DNA of 64,000 nt from Hyparrhenia diplandra (GCA_015847255.1 JADLZK010008784.1:124001-188000), one strand, 5' to 3'; positions 30,890-42,047 are shown, counted from the stretch's first letter. Numbers and translations: made by a program. Notes: a model not told the origin generated them from the letters alone.

Positions 30890-31992
30890 TTACCAATCAT
30901 GGTCTAAGGTGGATGGTGATTCTAAATATGTTGAGGTGGTTCCCTTGAAGAAGTTGCCTCCCCCCTCAAAGAATTTGGAACTTCCTCGAGTGCGGCCAGC
31001 GTAGGGCGAGGAAGCCGCTCGACCGCCCCCATGTAGTGGAAGCGAGGGCTCGGGACCGTGAGCTGAAGTAGTCATCGCAGGCTCGAGAGGGGCAGCCGGT
31101 GGAGTTGGCTCAGGATCACCCCACTCAGCATCTTCCTGCTCCTCCTCCACGAAAATGCTTTCACCAAGCTGCTGCTCATCTGCACACTCAAAGACAGGGG
31201 TTGTACAAGGCATAGTCTCATCGAATGTGACCTCATAGGTCTCCATGACTCGGTTAGTTTCAAGATTAAGAACATGATAAGCATGAGAATGAGATGCGTA
31301 ACCAAGAAATATCTTGTCGGAAGACACGGACTCAAACTTGTCCAACTTACCCTTCTTGAGGATGAAGCACTTGCATCCAAACACCCTAAAATGACTCACC
31401 TTGGGTGTCCATCCAAACCACAACTCATAAAAAGTTTTCTTCATGAAAGTTCAAATGAAAATGCGATTTGAGACAAGGCATCTTTGTGTTGATCACCTCA
31501 GCCCAATATCGCCTATGGGTCCTATGCTCATCAAGCATTGTCCTGGCCATCTCAACAAGAGACCGATTCTTGCGCTCAACAATGCCATTTTGCTGAGGAA
31601 CATAGGGAGAGGAAAACTGATGTTCAAGGCCCAAAGAAGCGCAAAAGGTGTCAAAATAAGTATTCTTGAATTCTATACCTTTGTCACTATGAATCACTCT
31701 CATGACATTCTTGGGGAACTCATTTTGCAACCAAAGAATCAAATCCCAAGCATGTGAAAAAAGCCTCGTCCTTACCCTCCATGAAAAACACCCAAGAGTA
31801 TCTTGAAAAGTCATCCACAATCATAAGAACATACCACTTTCCACCCTCGGACCTCACCCTAGCCGGACTAACGGTGTCCATATGCCAAAAAAGCTCACCG
31901 AGTTCCTTGGTCATGATTTGGTTCACGGGGAGGGTGAGAAGTGGCAACCATTTTCCCATGACGATAAGGGTGGCAAACCAAATCCTTCTCAA
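30890..31992 (-). pseudogene. Integrase of copia element K
   Basis: The minus-strand frames 31720-31992, 31425-31820 and 30890-31444 give the integrase core. The catalytic triad is visible as IVDDFSRYSWVFF (first Asp), VIHSDKGIEFKN (second Asp) and QQNGIVERKNRSLVEMA (Glu). The C-terminal domain follows with FRVFGCKCFI and a Pro/Gly-rich linker to reverse transcriptase. Integrase inserts the cDNA. Frame changes near 31440 and 31730 break it. Confidence 0.9.
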
Positions 31993-32165
31993 ATTTTAAC
32001 TTGGGAAATCCTTGGATAAGGTCAAGTGAGCTCGATCTTGTAAGCAAGTCAAAACTCAAATGACCAAGTCTCCTATGCCACTTTCAAAGCTCGGAAGAAG
32101 AACTAGCCACCAAACAGCGAGAAGAGCCGAAAGAGCGAGAAAAATCAGCTCGAAAAACATTCGGG
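31993..32165 (-). pseudogene. GAG-pre-integrase segment of copia element K
   Basis: The minus strand reads KWHRRLGHLSFDLLTRSSSL and then LVCHPYRHGKM, the zinc-binding HHCC-type N-terminal part of copia integrase. K is cut off here by LTR E at 32173. Confidence 0.8.
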
Positions 32166-32167
32166 GA

Positions 32168-32172
32168 ACAAT
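32168..32172. repeat. Possible left TSD of LTR E (ACAAT)
   Basis: ACAAT precedes the TGTTGACA start of E. No matching copy was found to the right, where E appears truncated. Confidence 0.3.
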
Positions 32173-33640
32173 TGTTGACACTTTGCTTAGCGACATCACT
32201 AAATAGCAATGGCGCCAAACAACGTTGGTATTAAAATTACTTTGCCACCAATAAACTAGTCATGATTCAATTACCTATACTTCTAGTTATGAGATTAGGT
32301 TGTCATCCCTAACTATGAAACTAGAAATATATATGGCATAAACATTATTCTATAAGACTAGGCAGAAAATAATAAAGATAAAATAAATAAATAAATAAAT
32401 AACATAGGTTACGCAAGCGGACAGATAATTATAACATTTGTAGCATTTTACCTAGAGTATTACCAGGTTGTCATTTATATTCTACCTTTGGGAAGGTCTA
32501 GTTATAACTAAATTGCATAGTATTGATAACCCCTCTATACTATGAAATAGTAATAAACCAATAATGAATAAGCTTACGCTCAATAATGAGGGTTATGTCA
32601 CAAATAAAATAAAGATAAAGATAATGATAATGATAATGATAAATATAATGATAATAATAAATGCAGTGATGATCAAGCATCATAATGATAAGATGAATAA
32701 TCAACAGTATTCTAATCTAAGAACTAACATAGAATAATATAAGGAAAACTTACTAATGAGTAACTATCATCACAAGTTATGGTTTACTATAATTAGTGCA
32801 AACATCTAGCTATCATTGTTAGCATCATTACTTCATATCATACTTAATGAACATTTACTAAGAAGGATCTAATAATAATATCTTCACCTTCGATGCGACA
32901 CATGTTCTACCGTTCACTATATGCGAAGAGAGGATTACGAAGAGAGGACTCAATAGGGTTTTGTCACCCCTATGATCTACCACGCGACTCGGCATATAGC
33001 GGGCATTTGCGAGATATAACATATCTAAGCACCATGCTTATATAAGTTATAACACCTATCTCACACGTTATAAGATAAGGGCTATACAATCCTAAGTATG
33101 CAATCCATAACAAATAACTAACTCTACTAGACATATTAAAGCAAATAATAAATATTGCAATAGATAATATAATAAAGATAAAGCATAATGTCATAAGTAA
33201 ACTTGAGTAAAGATATCAAAGGATATAAAAGTACCTATAGAACACCTTGACGAGAATCTAAAGTCTAAGCCTTATTAGACTTGATCTCCTTCTAATCTAC
33301 TACTATATAGCTAATCTCTCTAGAACTAGAACTACTTTGAAGAACTAGGGTTTGTGGCTCGGATGACTTGATCTCAAGAACTCCAGATGATGATCTAAAT
33401 TATTAGTGCTTGAATTAGGGTTTTAGGGGGTGATGCGCCCTTGCTTATATAGCCTCTTGGGATGAATCTCAGCCATTGGATCAAACCCGACTTCATTGGA
33501 TGGCTTATTGGATCTAAAGGTAGGTTCTAGGAAGATTCGTAAGCGAACATGTGGCACCTACGGATTGGGGCAGCCACCGCTTTTAAATGCGTGCCACAAC
33601 ATAGTGGGCATGCAAAACGACTTACTGCAATGGTACCCGC
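32173..33640 (-). repeat. LTR E: truncated Athila-type LTR
   Basis: It starts TGTTGACACTTTGC and carries the family features in the usual order: an inner primer-site-like motif at about 32205-32222, the LTR motif GCAAGCGGACAGAT near 32415, and a minus-strand TATA box at 33445-33452. The usual U3 end (GGAATTATG...AAGCCCTTATTTC) and a polypurine tract are missing, so the right end is cut near 33640. There is a tetranucleotide AAAT run at 32375-32400 and a GATAAT-type run at 32600-32660. Confidence 0.7.
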
Positions 33641-34135
33641 GACCCGATCGGGGGTGCGAGAGCCATCTGTAGCAAGATTTGGAAGATTGTGTGAGATTGA
33701 AAAGTGGATAGATCAATTTTTAATAAAATGGGATAAGTACTTAATAAAAAGGGAAAGAAGGGAATGCATGAATGACATGATGAGGATTATTAACCATGAT
33801 GCATTAATGCAACATGCGTCCCTCACAGATTTAGAAAAGATTAGTTACTACTCGTATAAATGGTGGCATATCCAATGTTCTCTCAACAAAAAAATAAGTC
33901 GCATCTAGTCGGTCTACACATTTGTCTTTGTTAGTGTATCACTTGCAGTTTTATTCCGACTCAATATCCATATGAATGCATGAATTTAAAATTACTCATA
34001 CCTTTATAGGGTCGATGAACACAAGTGTACACCACAGGACATGCATCCCATATACATGCAAGTGGTACCTAAACACTACATCTCGCATCATCATCATAAT
34101 CGGCATCACCCCAAAATAATAAGAAAACCTATCAC
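33641..34135. other. Unassigned flank between LTR E and element C
   Basis: A plus-strand frame (33549-33908) reads EIEKWIDQFLIKWDKYLIK near 33700 and contains no domain that I know. The rest is AT-rich. It is the left flank of C and presumably was once continuous with 59710 onward. Confidence 0.4.
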
Positions 34136-34140
34136 ATGAT
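34136..34140. repeat. Possible left TSD of element C (ATGAT)
   Basis: ATGAT here and ACGAC at 59705-59709 agree at three of five bases. Both differences are T versus C, which would fit two C-to-T changes in a duplicated ACGAC. Confidence 0.35.
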
Positions 34141-35382
34141 TGTTGGTATAAATTAACATAAAAGAGAAATCCGTAAGCGCCACGGATACCGATGTAGCTT
34201 TCACCCGGGAGTATTATAGAGTATCGATTTCCCACGGGAGCGTGAAGTGTACTAGAAGAATTAGGATCGTCCAAGGAAAGATTGATGATATGGTAGAGAG
34301 GGTTTTGAGTTTTCCGAAAGTGGATCTATCTAATTAAAGGCTCACTATACTTTATCTACTTCGGAGCAAAGCATGTCCTTTCCAACTCTCAAAAAAGACT
34401 AGAAAGAAAGTAGTTGGGAGAAGGCTGCCAAAAGCTCTACAAAAACACCAACCCTAACGTGGTGGATTACAAAGGCCTATCGAGTCCTGTCACCCCCAGG
34501 GCTACCACAGCCTATCCGTAGGATTGGGCGCAACCTCGGGTAAACCCTAGTCTAGACACCACGTCTACACTAAAGCTTACTACTCTAACCTAGATCTAAA
34601 GACTAGAGCACTCAATACGAGAGGAGATCTAGTAAATATTGTAAAGTAAGAACTGAAATTAATAAAATACTTAGAAATAATAAATGAAGAACACGGAGAT
34701 TGCTGAAGATGAACTAGTTGATACAAAAGTACAAAGTTGAAGAAGATCCGATAGGTCCGGCTCTTGACTCTCTCCTCTTCTCTCTCTCCCTGATCTAATT
34801 TACAACTAGATGAACTAGATGAACTAGAGAACTAGAGGGACCTCTCTTCTAAATTGAAACCCTAGCTTTTGCTCTGTAAATAGCTAATGAGGAGATGATG
34901 CCCTGGGGGCTCCCCTAGGGCTGCTTATATAGTCCGAGGTGGAGTAGGGGCCAAGTAACTCTCAGTAGCACCGTAGGATCAAACCGACCTTGATCAATGG
35001 TGTAGATTGCACCTCAATGGCGGTTGTTGTGAACCAACATACGAAGTGGGGCTGCATTTGGGCTTTGGGCCGGCTTGGCGAGCTCCTCCTCCGGCTTGGT
35101 CGAGTGGGCCCGGTGTTAGATGGGCCCCACCTTACAGGAAGTGGTCTCGGTGTATTCTAGATTCTTCTTTCGTAGGAGCCAAGCCGAAGTTGCTTCACGG
35201 ATAAATCTTTACATCGTATGGGTTGCAAACTCGGCCTTTTCTGTTTAATCCCTAAAAATATATAAATCACCAAAACTCATGGAATTATGTTAGTAAGGCC
35301 CCTAATCTATGTTGATATTTATTTTAAGCCCTTATTTCATGTTTTGTTGACTATTAATATTATGCAATAGTAGGTGTCAAAA
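34141..35382 (-). repeat. 3' LTR of element C
   Basis: It starts TGTTGGTATAAATT, and its end GTGTCAAAA differs by one base from GTGTCAACA in the partner. The U5 stem-loop ATCCGTAAGCGCCACGGAT is at 34169-34187 and the TATA box at 34925-34932 (minus). It has no extra primer-site-like motif near the end, unlike A, B, D and E. Confidence 0.92.
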
Positions 35383-35419
35383 ACTTCCCCAAGCTTACCC
35401 TTTGCTAGTCCCTAGCAAA
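35383..35419 (-). other. Polypurine tract and hairpin, element C
   Basis: On the minus strand GGTAAGCTTGGGGAAG abuts the LTR. Next to it is a perfect 8-bp stem, on the plus strand TTTGCTAG-TCC-CTAGCAAA at 35401-35419. Confidence 0.86.
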
Positions 35420-37015
35420 GCGAAACTCAAACAAAGGATCAGGAGTTGCTACAATGCTTTCATGCCTCGAAAGTACACAAGCTTTCATACAAGAATTCCC
35501 CTCCAAAATAGAATATATTATTCTAACTTCAAAATTTTCTATCATGGGGCTTATAGCCTTCACTTCGGATCTTGGGCAATTGAAAGATAGAACAATCAAG
35601 TCAAACACTATGTCTCAAGCTCTTAGATCAACTATTATCCTAGAATTTTTGCAAGATTTTCAAAATAAAACTTAGAGATTCCCTGTGTATGAGAGTTTTG
35701 TGAGGGTCATACATGGTGAAAGTGGCAAAAGGCATGAATATGATGGTGGTATATGGTAGTAGTGGTGAAATGTGAAGCCTCATTTTTCTTTTGCTCCTTG
35801 AACCTATCTCTCCTTTGGATATATTGTAGAGGACCCTGGGCTGTATACTCTCTTTTTTTTTTTTTCTAGAGAGGTGGGTCCTACTCACCCTTGGACTTGT
35901 GTCCCTTTTATCTCTCTTTTTATTATTTTAGAGATGTGGGCTCTACTTGCCCTTGAACACTTGTCTATTTTTTTCATCTCTTCTCTTTAGGGAGGTAGGC
36001 TCTACACACCCGTGGGACACTTGTCCATTTTTCATCTCCCCTTTCTCTCTTTTTTTTTCTGAATACAACCCAAGCCTCATATATTTTCTTTTTTTTTTTT
36101 TTACTTTTGGAGACACAAGTAACAAGAACTATAAGCATTATAGCAATGATGGGCCTTTGGTGGAATGTGATAGATGCGTACTTCGAGGATAGAAGTGGCA
36201 TATATGAGTGGAGTGTAGGTTGTAAGAGGTGTATGACAGGCTTATATATGGTAATGGTAGGAACACTCTGTCATACAGGAACTCATCATGTAGAACTTTT
36301 AATTTTTCAAAAGATAAATCTCCAGAACTCTAGTATCACTAGGAACAAGATAAATAGCAGCTCAACTTTTCATATATCATATCCGTCAATCACCTAGACT
36401 TAGATCAAGCATTAAGCTACCCACAAGCTTTCAAATTCAAAGTAAATCATGTGTCAAAAACAGGTTTTATCTAAAACTTGGGAGAATTCAAGGTTGAAAA
36501 CTAGGTGCGTGAAAGGAATTATGGCGAGCAACTATTCATCATTTCCAAGCATGTTTGAATATATCAAGATCATCTTTACTGAGCAAAAGCTAACTAGCGT
36601 AAGCGTACTCTCCTTTATTTATTTAAACTATAACAAGACATATACGAAAAAGACTTAGACAAAGACATATACTTTTTAGTTTCAAAGGTTTTGTACTTTT
36701 TATATCTTTTCAATGAAAGCAAACACACACACACACACAAACATATATATATATATATAAAGCTAGCAATAATATAAAACATAAGATAGATATACTTATC
36801 ATGACAACGGGGTTGCTCTCCCCAAGCTTGATCTTGAAGTAGTCTCTTGAAGATATTGAAGTGAGGTAGACAAGTAGTGGTGGTGTTAGCCTTCCTTGAA
36901 GGCGTATGCACGGCTCCACTGGTCATGTCTTACTCCTTTCGATGCTTCAAATCTCGCTAAACTCAAATAGACAACAAAACTTTTTGGAACAGGGTTAGCG
37001 GTTGGTCACTTAAGC
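35420..37015 (-). other. 3' noncoding region of element C
   Basis: No protein is supported. Three diverged tandem blocks lie at about 35868-35915, 35930-35985 and 35990-36050, each reading like GAGGTGGGCTCTAC...GGACACTTGTCCATTTTTC. An inner polypurine tract lies at 36815-36830 (minus strand CAAGCTTGGGGAGAGC). A CA/TA microsatellite is at 36721-36760. Confidence 0.65.
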
Positions 37016-37019
37016 CTTT

Positions 37020-38326
37020 ATTGTCTAGAGTTTTTAGGATGGGCTATTTTAGATTTGATCATTGAACTGCAAGAATTCAATCAAGTCAATTTCTTCTAAG
37101 TTTTCTAGTTCTAGAAAAACTTTCAAACGTTGGCCATTTACCTTAAATGTGTTACCTGTATCATCCTGAAGTGTGACGGCGCCATGTAGTGCAACTTCAA
37201 GTACTTTGAATGGCCCTTCCCATTTGCTTCAAAGTTTTCCATGACCAAGGAGCTTCACTCTTGAGTTGAATAGTAGAACTTTATCTCTAGGCTTGAACTT
37301 CTTATGTTTGATTCTCTTGTCATGCCAACTTTTTGTTCTTTCTTTGTAAATCTTGGAATTGTGATAAGCTTTTTCTCTCCATTCCTCTAGCTCTGATATT
37401 TGCATCCGATGGTTCTTTCTAGCTAGATGGAGATCCATGTTCCATTTCTTGGTTGCCCAATGAGCTCTAAATTCCAATTCCACGAGGCAAGTGGCATGTT
37501 TTTCCATATACAAGCTAATAAGGTGACATGCCTATGGGTGTTTTGAATGCAGTTCGATATGCCCATAGTGCATCATGGAGGTGGTATTTCCATTTCTTCC
37601 CCATTTCATCTATGGTCTTTTGCTTATTTGATGTCTCAGCTTGACCGCTTGTTTGAGGATGGAAGAGAGTTGTAATGTTGTGTTTTACTCCATATTCTGC
37701 CAGAAACTTTCGAAGGACTTGTCAATGAAATGTGATCCTCCATCACTTATGACCATTCGAGGTGTGCCAAATCTTGAGAATATTACTTCATGGAACATCT
37801 TCTTGGCATGCTTTGAATCATTGGCTCGACATGGCAGTGCTTCTACCCACTTGGATACATAGTCAACAGCCACCAAGATGTACTCAGCATCTCCAGACCT
37901 TCGGAATGGTCCCATATAATCTATTCCCCATACATCAAACAACTCTATTTGGAGGTTGTTTTGGAGTGGCATTGCATCCCGAGTATTAATGTTTCCATGC
38001 CTCTGGCATCTAGCGCATCTTCTCACATACTCCTTTATATCTTGATACATTGTTGGCCAATCGAATCCGCTTTGCCAGATCTTAGCATGTGTACGGAATG
38101 CTCCATAATGTCCTCCATAAGGTGATGCATGACATCTATCTATAATCTTCAACCCTTCTTCTTCTAGGACACATCTCTGTAGCAATCCATCGGAACATAC
38201 TCGATAGAGATATGGATCATCCCATAAGTGACAACGAGCGTCATATTTGAGTTTCTTCTTATCCTCCCCTGGTGCAGTGATGCTACATAACCTGCAACCA
38301 TATAATTCACAATATTCACGTACCAA
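37020..38326 (-). pseudogene. Integrase of element C
   Basis: The frame 37685-38326 carries the HHCC zinc-binding part (SPYGGHYGAFRTHAKIWQSG ... YVRRCARCQRHG) and then the catalytic core with GIDYMGPF (first Asp) and MVISDGGSHF (second Asp). A stop follows QNME at 37685, and in the same reading direction GQAETSNKQKTIDEM supplies the Glu near 37600. The C-terminal part is in frame 37229-37513 (ELEEWREKAYHNSKIYKER, KPRDKVLLFNSRVKLL) and ends near 37030 with TFKVNGQRLKVFLE, the standard Athila pol terminus. All catalytic residues are present, but the frame is interrupted. Confidence 0.92.
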
Positions 38327-38830
38327 GGGTCGGAGTGTGTGATTTTGAGGAGTGTGTCATCCCTCGGATAGTCATTAATAGGTATCTCATGTGTTTCCTT
38401 ATCTTGAAGTCTAGACAAGTGGTTGGCTACCGAGTTCTCTACTCCTTTCTTATCTCTTGTTTCTATGTCAAACTCTTGGAGCAAAAGAATCCATCGGATC
38501 AAATGAGGCTTAGCATCTTTCTTCGTGAGGAGGTATTTAAGAGCAAAGCATGGTCCATGTAAATAATAACCTTTGCCCCCACTAAGTAAGACCTAAACTT
38601 GTCTATAGCAAAGACAACAGCCAAGATCTCTTTTTCAGTGGTAGCATAATTGAGCTATGGTCCAGATAAGGTTTTGCTAGCATAAGATAGAGCATAGTGC
38701 TTTTTATCCTTAGTTTGGCCAAGAACGGCTCCCACTGCAAAGTCGCTAGCATCACACATGATCTCAAAAGGTAGCGTCCAATCAGGTGGTTGGATGATTG
38801 GAGCTGAAATGAGTGCATTTTGAGGATTTG
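38164..38830 (-). pseudogene. RNase H of element C
   Basis: The minus-strand frame 38164-38502 starts MIRWILLLQEFDIETRDKKG and continues SVANHLSRLQD, the end of a gypsy RNase H. The N-terminal half is visible in shifted frames at 38550-38830. The enzyme removes RNA from the hybrid during reverse transcription. A frame change of at least one base splits it. Confidence 0.85.
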
Positions 38831-40159
38831 GAAGGATTCATAGCACTCATTGTCGAAGACAAAAGGTGCATCTTTGGCTAAGAGGCTAGTCGGGGGTCTA
38901 GCGATTTGAGAAAAGTTTTTGATGAATCGCCTATAGAACCCTGCATGGCCTAGAAAGCTTCGGACTCCTTTCACATTTGTGGGAGGTGGAAGTTGTTCAA
39001 TGACTTCTATCTTTGCTCTATCCACTTCTATCCCATGTTCAGACACCTTATGTCCTAGCACTATTCCTACCCGAACCATAAAATGATATTTTTCCCAGTT
39101 CAGAACTAAGTGCTTTTCCTCACATCTTTGTAAAACTTTATCCAAATTCTCCAAGCAATCATCGAAGGTTTTGCCATAGACGATAAAGTTATCCATGAAC
39201 ACCTCCATAATCTTTTCAATCATTTTAGAGAAAATAGACATCATACACCGTTGGAAAGAAGTGGGGCATTGCACAATCCGAACAACATTTGTCGGTATGC
39301 TTAAGTTCCATATGGGCATGTGAAAGTTGTCTTATTTTGGTCATCAGGGTGGATTGGGATTTGGTGATATCCAGAATACCCATCAACGAAACAAAAGAAA
39401 GAGTGTTTTGTAAGTCGTTCCAAAGATCTCATCGATGAAGGGTAATGGAAAGTGATCTTTCTTTGTGGCCTTGTTAAGTTTCTGGTAGTCAATGCACATT
39501 CACCACCAGTGGCGGTCTTATTTGAGGAATGAGTTTATTTTTTCATTTCTAACAACCGCCATTCCTCCTTTCTTTGGCACAACTTGGTGAGAACTAACCC
39601 ACTCACTATGTGGCATAGGATAGATAATCCCGGCATGCAAAAGCTTAAGAACCTCTTTCTTAACAACCTCTCGCATGGCGTTGTTAAGCCTCCGTTGTGG
39701 TTCCCTCGAGGGTGATGCATCAGGATCGATAGGAATACGATGCATGCAGAGTGCGGGACTAATCCCTATGAGGTTTTCGAGTGAGTAACCTATGGCTGAT
39801 CTATGTCTTTCTAGGATAGTGACAAGTTTATAAGTTTCTTCTTGGGAAAGATTGTCACCGATAATGGCCGGAGTTTCTTGGTTATTATGGAGAAAGACAT
39901 ATTTCGGGCCAGAAGGAAGTGGTTTCAGCTCAATTGAGGGTCGTGGTGGCACCTCCGTTAGATCTAGTTTAATAGGCTCTACCATCTCTTCCTCTTCTTG
40001 GATGAAGTGTTCAACATCAAAAACTGGTTGAGCCATATTTTCTAGAGATGCCATTAAAACCTCCTCAATAGGGTCTTTCTCGGGCTTGGGTTCTACTATC
40101 GCGTTATGTGATCGTGCAAGAGAGATGGTGATAGGAGAATTTCCTAGCTTTAGATTCAA
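38830..40159 (-). pseudogene. Reverse transcriptase of element C, with an altered active site
   Basis: The frame 39518-40159 carries the N-terminal part (ETYKLVTILERHRSAIGYS, GISPALCMHRIPIDPDASPS, VVKKEVLKLLHAGIIYPM, VVPKKGGMAVV). The frame 39301-39492 gives FCFVDGYSGYHQIPIHPDD. The frame 38603-39319 gives the palm with FMDNFIVYG (residues 41-49), then FLGHAGFYRRFIKNFS. The family motif is FMDD, and here the second Asp is Asn (codon AAC at about 39188-39190), which should abolish polymerisation. There are frame breaks at about 39310 and 39510. Confidence 0.92.
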
Positions 40160-40356
40160 AAGACCCTAATTTGGTCGTTCTTGAATTAGCATTCCAAAAG
40201 GTACACCAATCAAGATAGACATGTCCGAGATGTCATAGATGCAAAAATCTAGAAAATACTCAGATTCTGTTATGCGTAACATAATAGTCCTTATGACCCT
40301 ATAGCTTTCGAGAATAACTCCACTAGGAATTTTTTAGAAGCTTATGAGATGGGATC
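40160..40356 (-). pseudogene. Degraded protease-region fragment of element C
   Basis: The minus strand gives SGVILESYRVIRTIMLRITE and IYDISDMSILIGVPF, which fit the spacing of a retropepsin C-terminal half. The conserved LGRPF is replaced by IGVPF. The upstream part is separated by D, a 42-bp piece and F, and continues at 57274. Confidence 0.5.
40352..40356. repeat. Left TSD of element D (GGATC)
   Basis: GGATC precedes the LTR and recurs at 49222-49226. Confidence 0.93.
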
Positions 40357-42011
40357 TGTTGGCGTTTCTTAACGTTATTACTACGAATAGATTTTAAACC
40401 TATCCCTAAGCAATGGCGCTTTAAATGCTTGTTGGCATTTCTTAGCACAATCACTAAGAATAGATATTATGATTAATGATAACGTCAAGAGAACGTCGGG
40501 TGATAGATGAATTGAATATTGCAAGGGTCAACCCGCAAGCGCACGGATCTATCATCATAGCATTTCACCCGGGAGTATTCGGGTATCGTTCATTTATATT
40601 TTCCCATGGGAAGGCGGGGTTTAGATTTAATATGATGATGATAGCCCACAATGTATGTATGGATAGCCACTAATCATATACGAGGGGGTAAGTGATAATA
40701 ATATTGGAGATAGTGGTGACACACACACTTCTTGAGCACTAGAAGGAATAAATAGAAAATAACATAAAAGGAAAATCTATGTTGAGTTGGCTATTCTAAT
40801 ATCGCCAATACGTTAGACTATAGTCTACATACGTCATTCATGGTTCACAGTAGAGATGGGCTAAAGTGATGAGGAGATGCCCGCGGGCTGGTATCCGCCG
40901 GCCCGGTTGCACTTGATAAGACTCCAACCCAACACCGGGACGTGGAGGAGTGCAAAGGACGACGAGAGTTGTCACACCTCTCGCCGCCTACCTCACTACC
41001 GTGGGATGCCGGCATTTCCCGAGATGATTCCCTATAGACCTAAGCACCATGCTTACATTTATAGAGAACTACCTAAACCCCCCGCGGTACCCCGACCCTC
41101 TGATCGGGGGAAAGAGTAAAGGTAAACCCGAAGGTACACTGGACCATCACTCGAACTTAGTTCTACTACGTTCCAAGAATAAAATATGATTCAATTAGCC
41201 TAAAGTTAGTCATGTTAATTATCACATTATACTAACTATACTCTAGTTGGCACAATATGAATATAACATGAGGGTAACTATACTCTAGTTCATATGCATT
41301 GCGATATAAATAATGAGACTTGAATAAAGGAAAGAACTTCATAGTAAATTACCAAAAGATCCTTCCAAGGAGACAAGCCCTCCTTGAAGCTTTGCCTAAC
41401 TCGAATCCTAACACTAAACTAATGAAGAGGAGAGAGTGGTGCTCAAGGTGAGGATGTAACAATGTGTAGTGTGTTGTGTTGTGTGTGTGTGTTTTACAAG
41501 TGAAGAGTGCCTCTCTTTATATAGTGGAGAGAGGAGGGAATGGAGGGCTCTCCTTGCTTCGAGCTATTCTTGGCGGGAACGAAAAGTTTGCACTACATGC
41601 AACCGCCGCTTGAAGATCGCTCCAAACCGCCGAGAGAAAATTATGGGAACTTTGGCCGAATTTGGCGCCGACCGCCGCGGTGGGCCGGGCCGGCCTGGGC
41701 CGGGCCTCTCGGCCCCGCCTTCCCTCAAGCGCGCGTTTTGTCCTTCGTGTGTTGGGCCTATGGTGGTGCATGGGCGGTTTGTGCGCGGGGTTTGGTTCTC
41801 TTGCTCCATCCACTCCTTGGCGTCTTTTATTCAAATGCGCTTTCTAATTTGGCAACTTTGTACTGTTTCCACTTTATACCCGCAAGATATAATTTCTACT
41901 AATACAAGTGGAACTAGGTTAGAAGTAAAGGTATATGCATCATAAGTTTGCCCTTTCTCATGAATTGGATATAAGTTGGCGGTATAATATACTCGATAAT
42001 GACCGCCAACA
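40357..42011 (-). repeat. 3' LTR of element D
   Basis: It starts TGTTGGCGTTTCTTAACG and ends ACCGCCAACA. A second LTR-start-like TGTTGGCATTTC lies inside at 40430, preceded by a primer-site-like motif (40403-40424, minus). The U5 stem-loop is at 40532-40548 and the TATA box at 41517-41524. The frames at 41469-41945 are shared with the partner LTR and have no domain. Confidence 0.94.
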
Positions 42012-42047
42012 AGTCCCCAAGCTTAACCTTTGCTCGTCCCGAGCAAA
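42012..42047 (-). other. Polypurine tract and hairpin, element D
   Basis: On the minus strand GGTTAAGCTTGGGGACT abuts the LTR. The hairpin, on the plus strand TTTGCTCG-TCC-CGAGCAAA, is at 42029-42047 and has the C-G pair instead of the A-T pair seen in A, C and F. Confidence 0.88.

Larger units (their letters stand above)
6853..32172 (-). mobile_element. Element K: Ty1/copia, Maximus/SIRE type, 5'-truncated and twice interrupted
   Basis: K runs on the minus strand. From right to left it shows GAG-pre-integrase, integrase, reverse transcriptase, RNase H, a long noncoding tail, a polypurine tract and a 3' LTR. The order integrase before reverse transcriptase defines Ty1/copia. Elements A and B lie inside it, and without them about 6.3 kb of K remain. 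The gag, protease and 5' LTR are absent. The right border is where LTR E starts. All coding parts contain stops or frameshifts, so K is inactive. Confidence 0.85.

Noticed and set aside
36721..36760. CA/TA dinucleotide run
   Set aside because: Ordinary microsatellite. Noted within the 3' region of C but not a finding by itself.
40877..41119. 80-codon frame with a plausible protein composition
   Set aside because: Part of the D LTR (copy at 48086-48367). The composition follows the GC-rich block and the frame is not preserved between copies.
41469..41945. 158-codon plus-strand frame
   Set aside because: Lies across the TATA/leader part of the D LTR, antisense to the element, and is changed by indels in the partner LTR.
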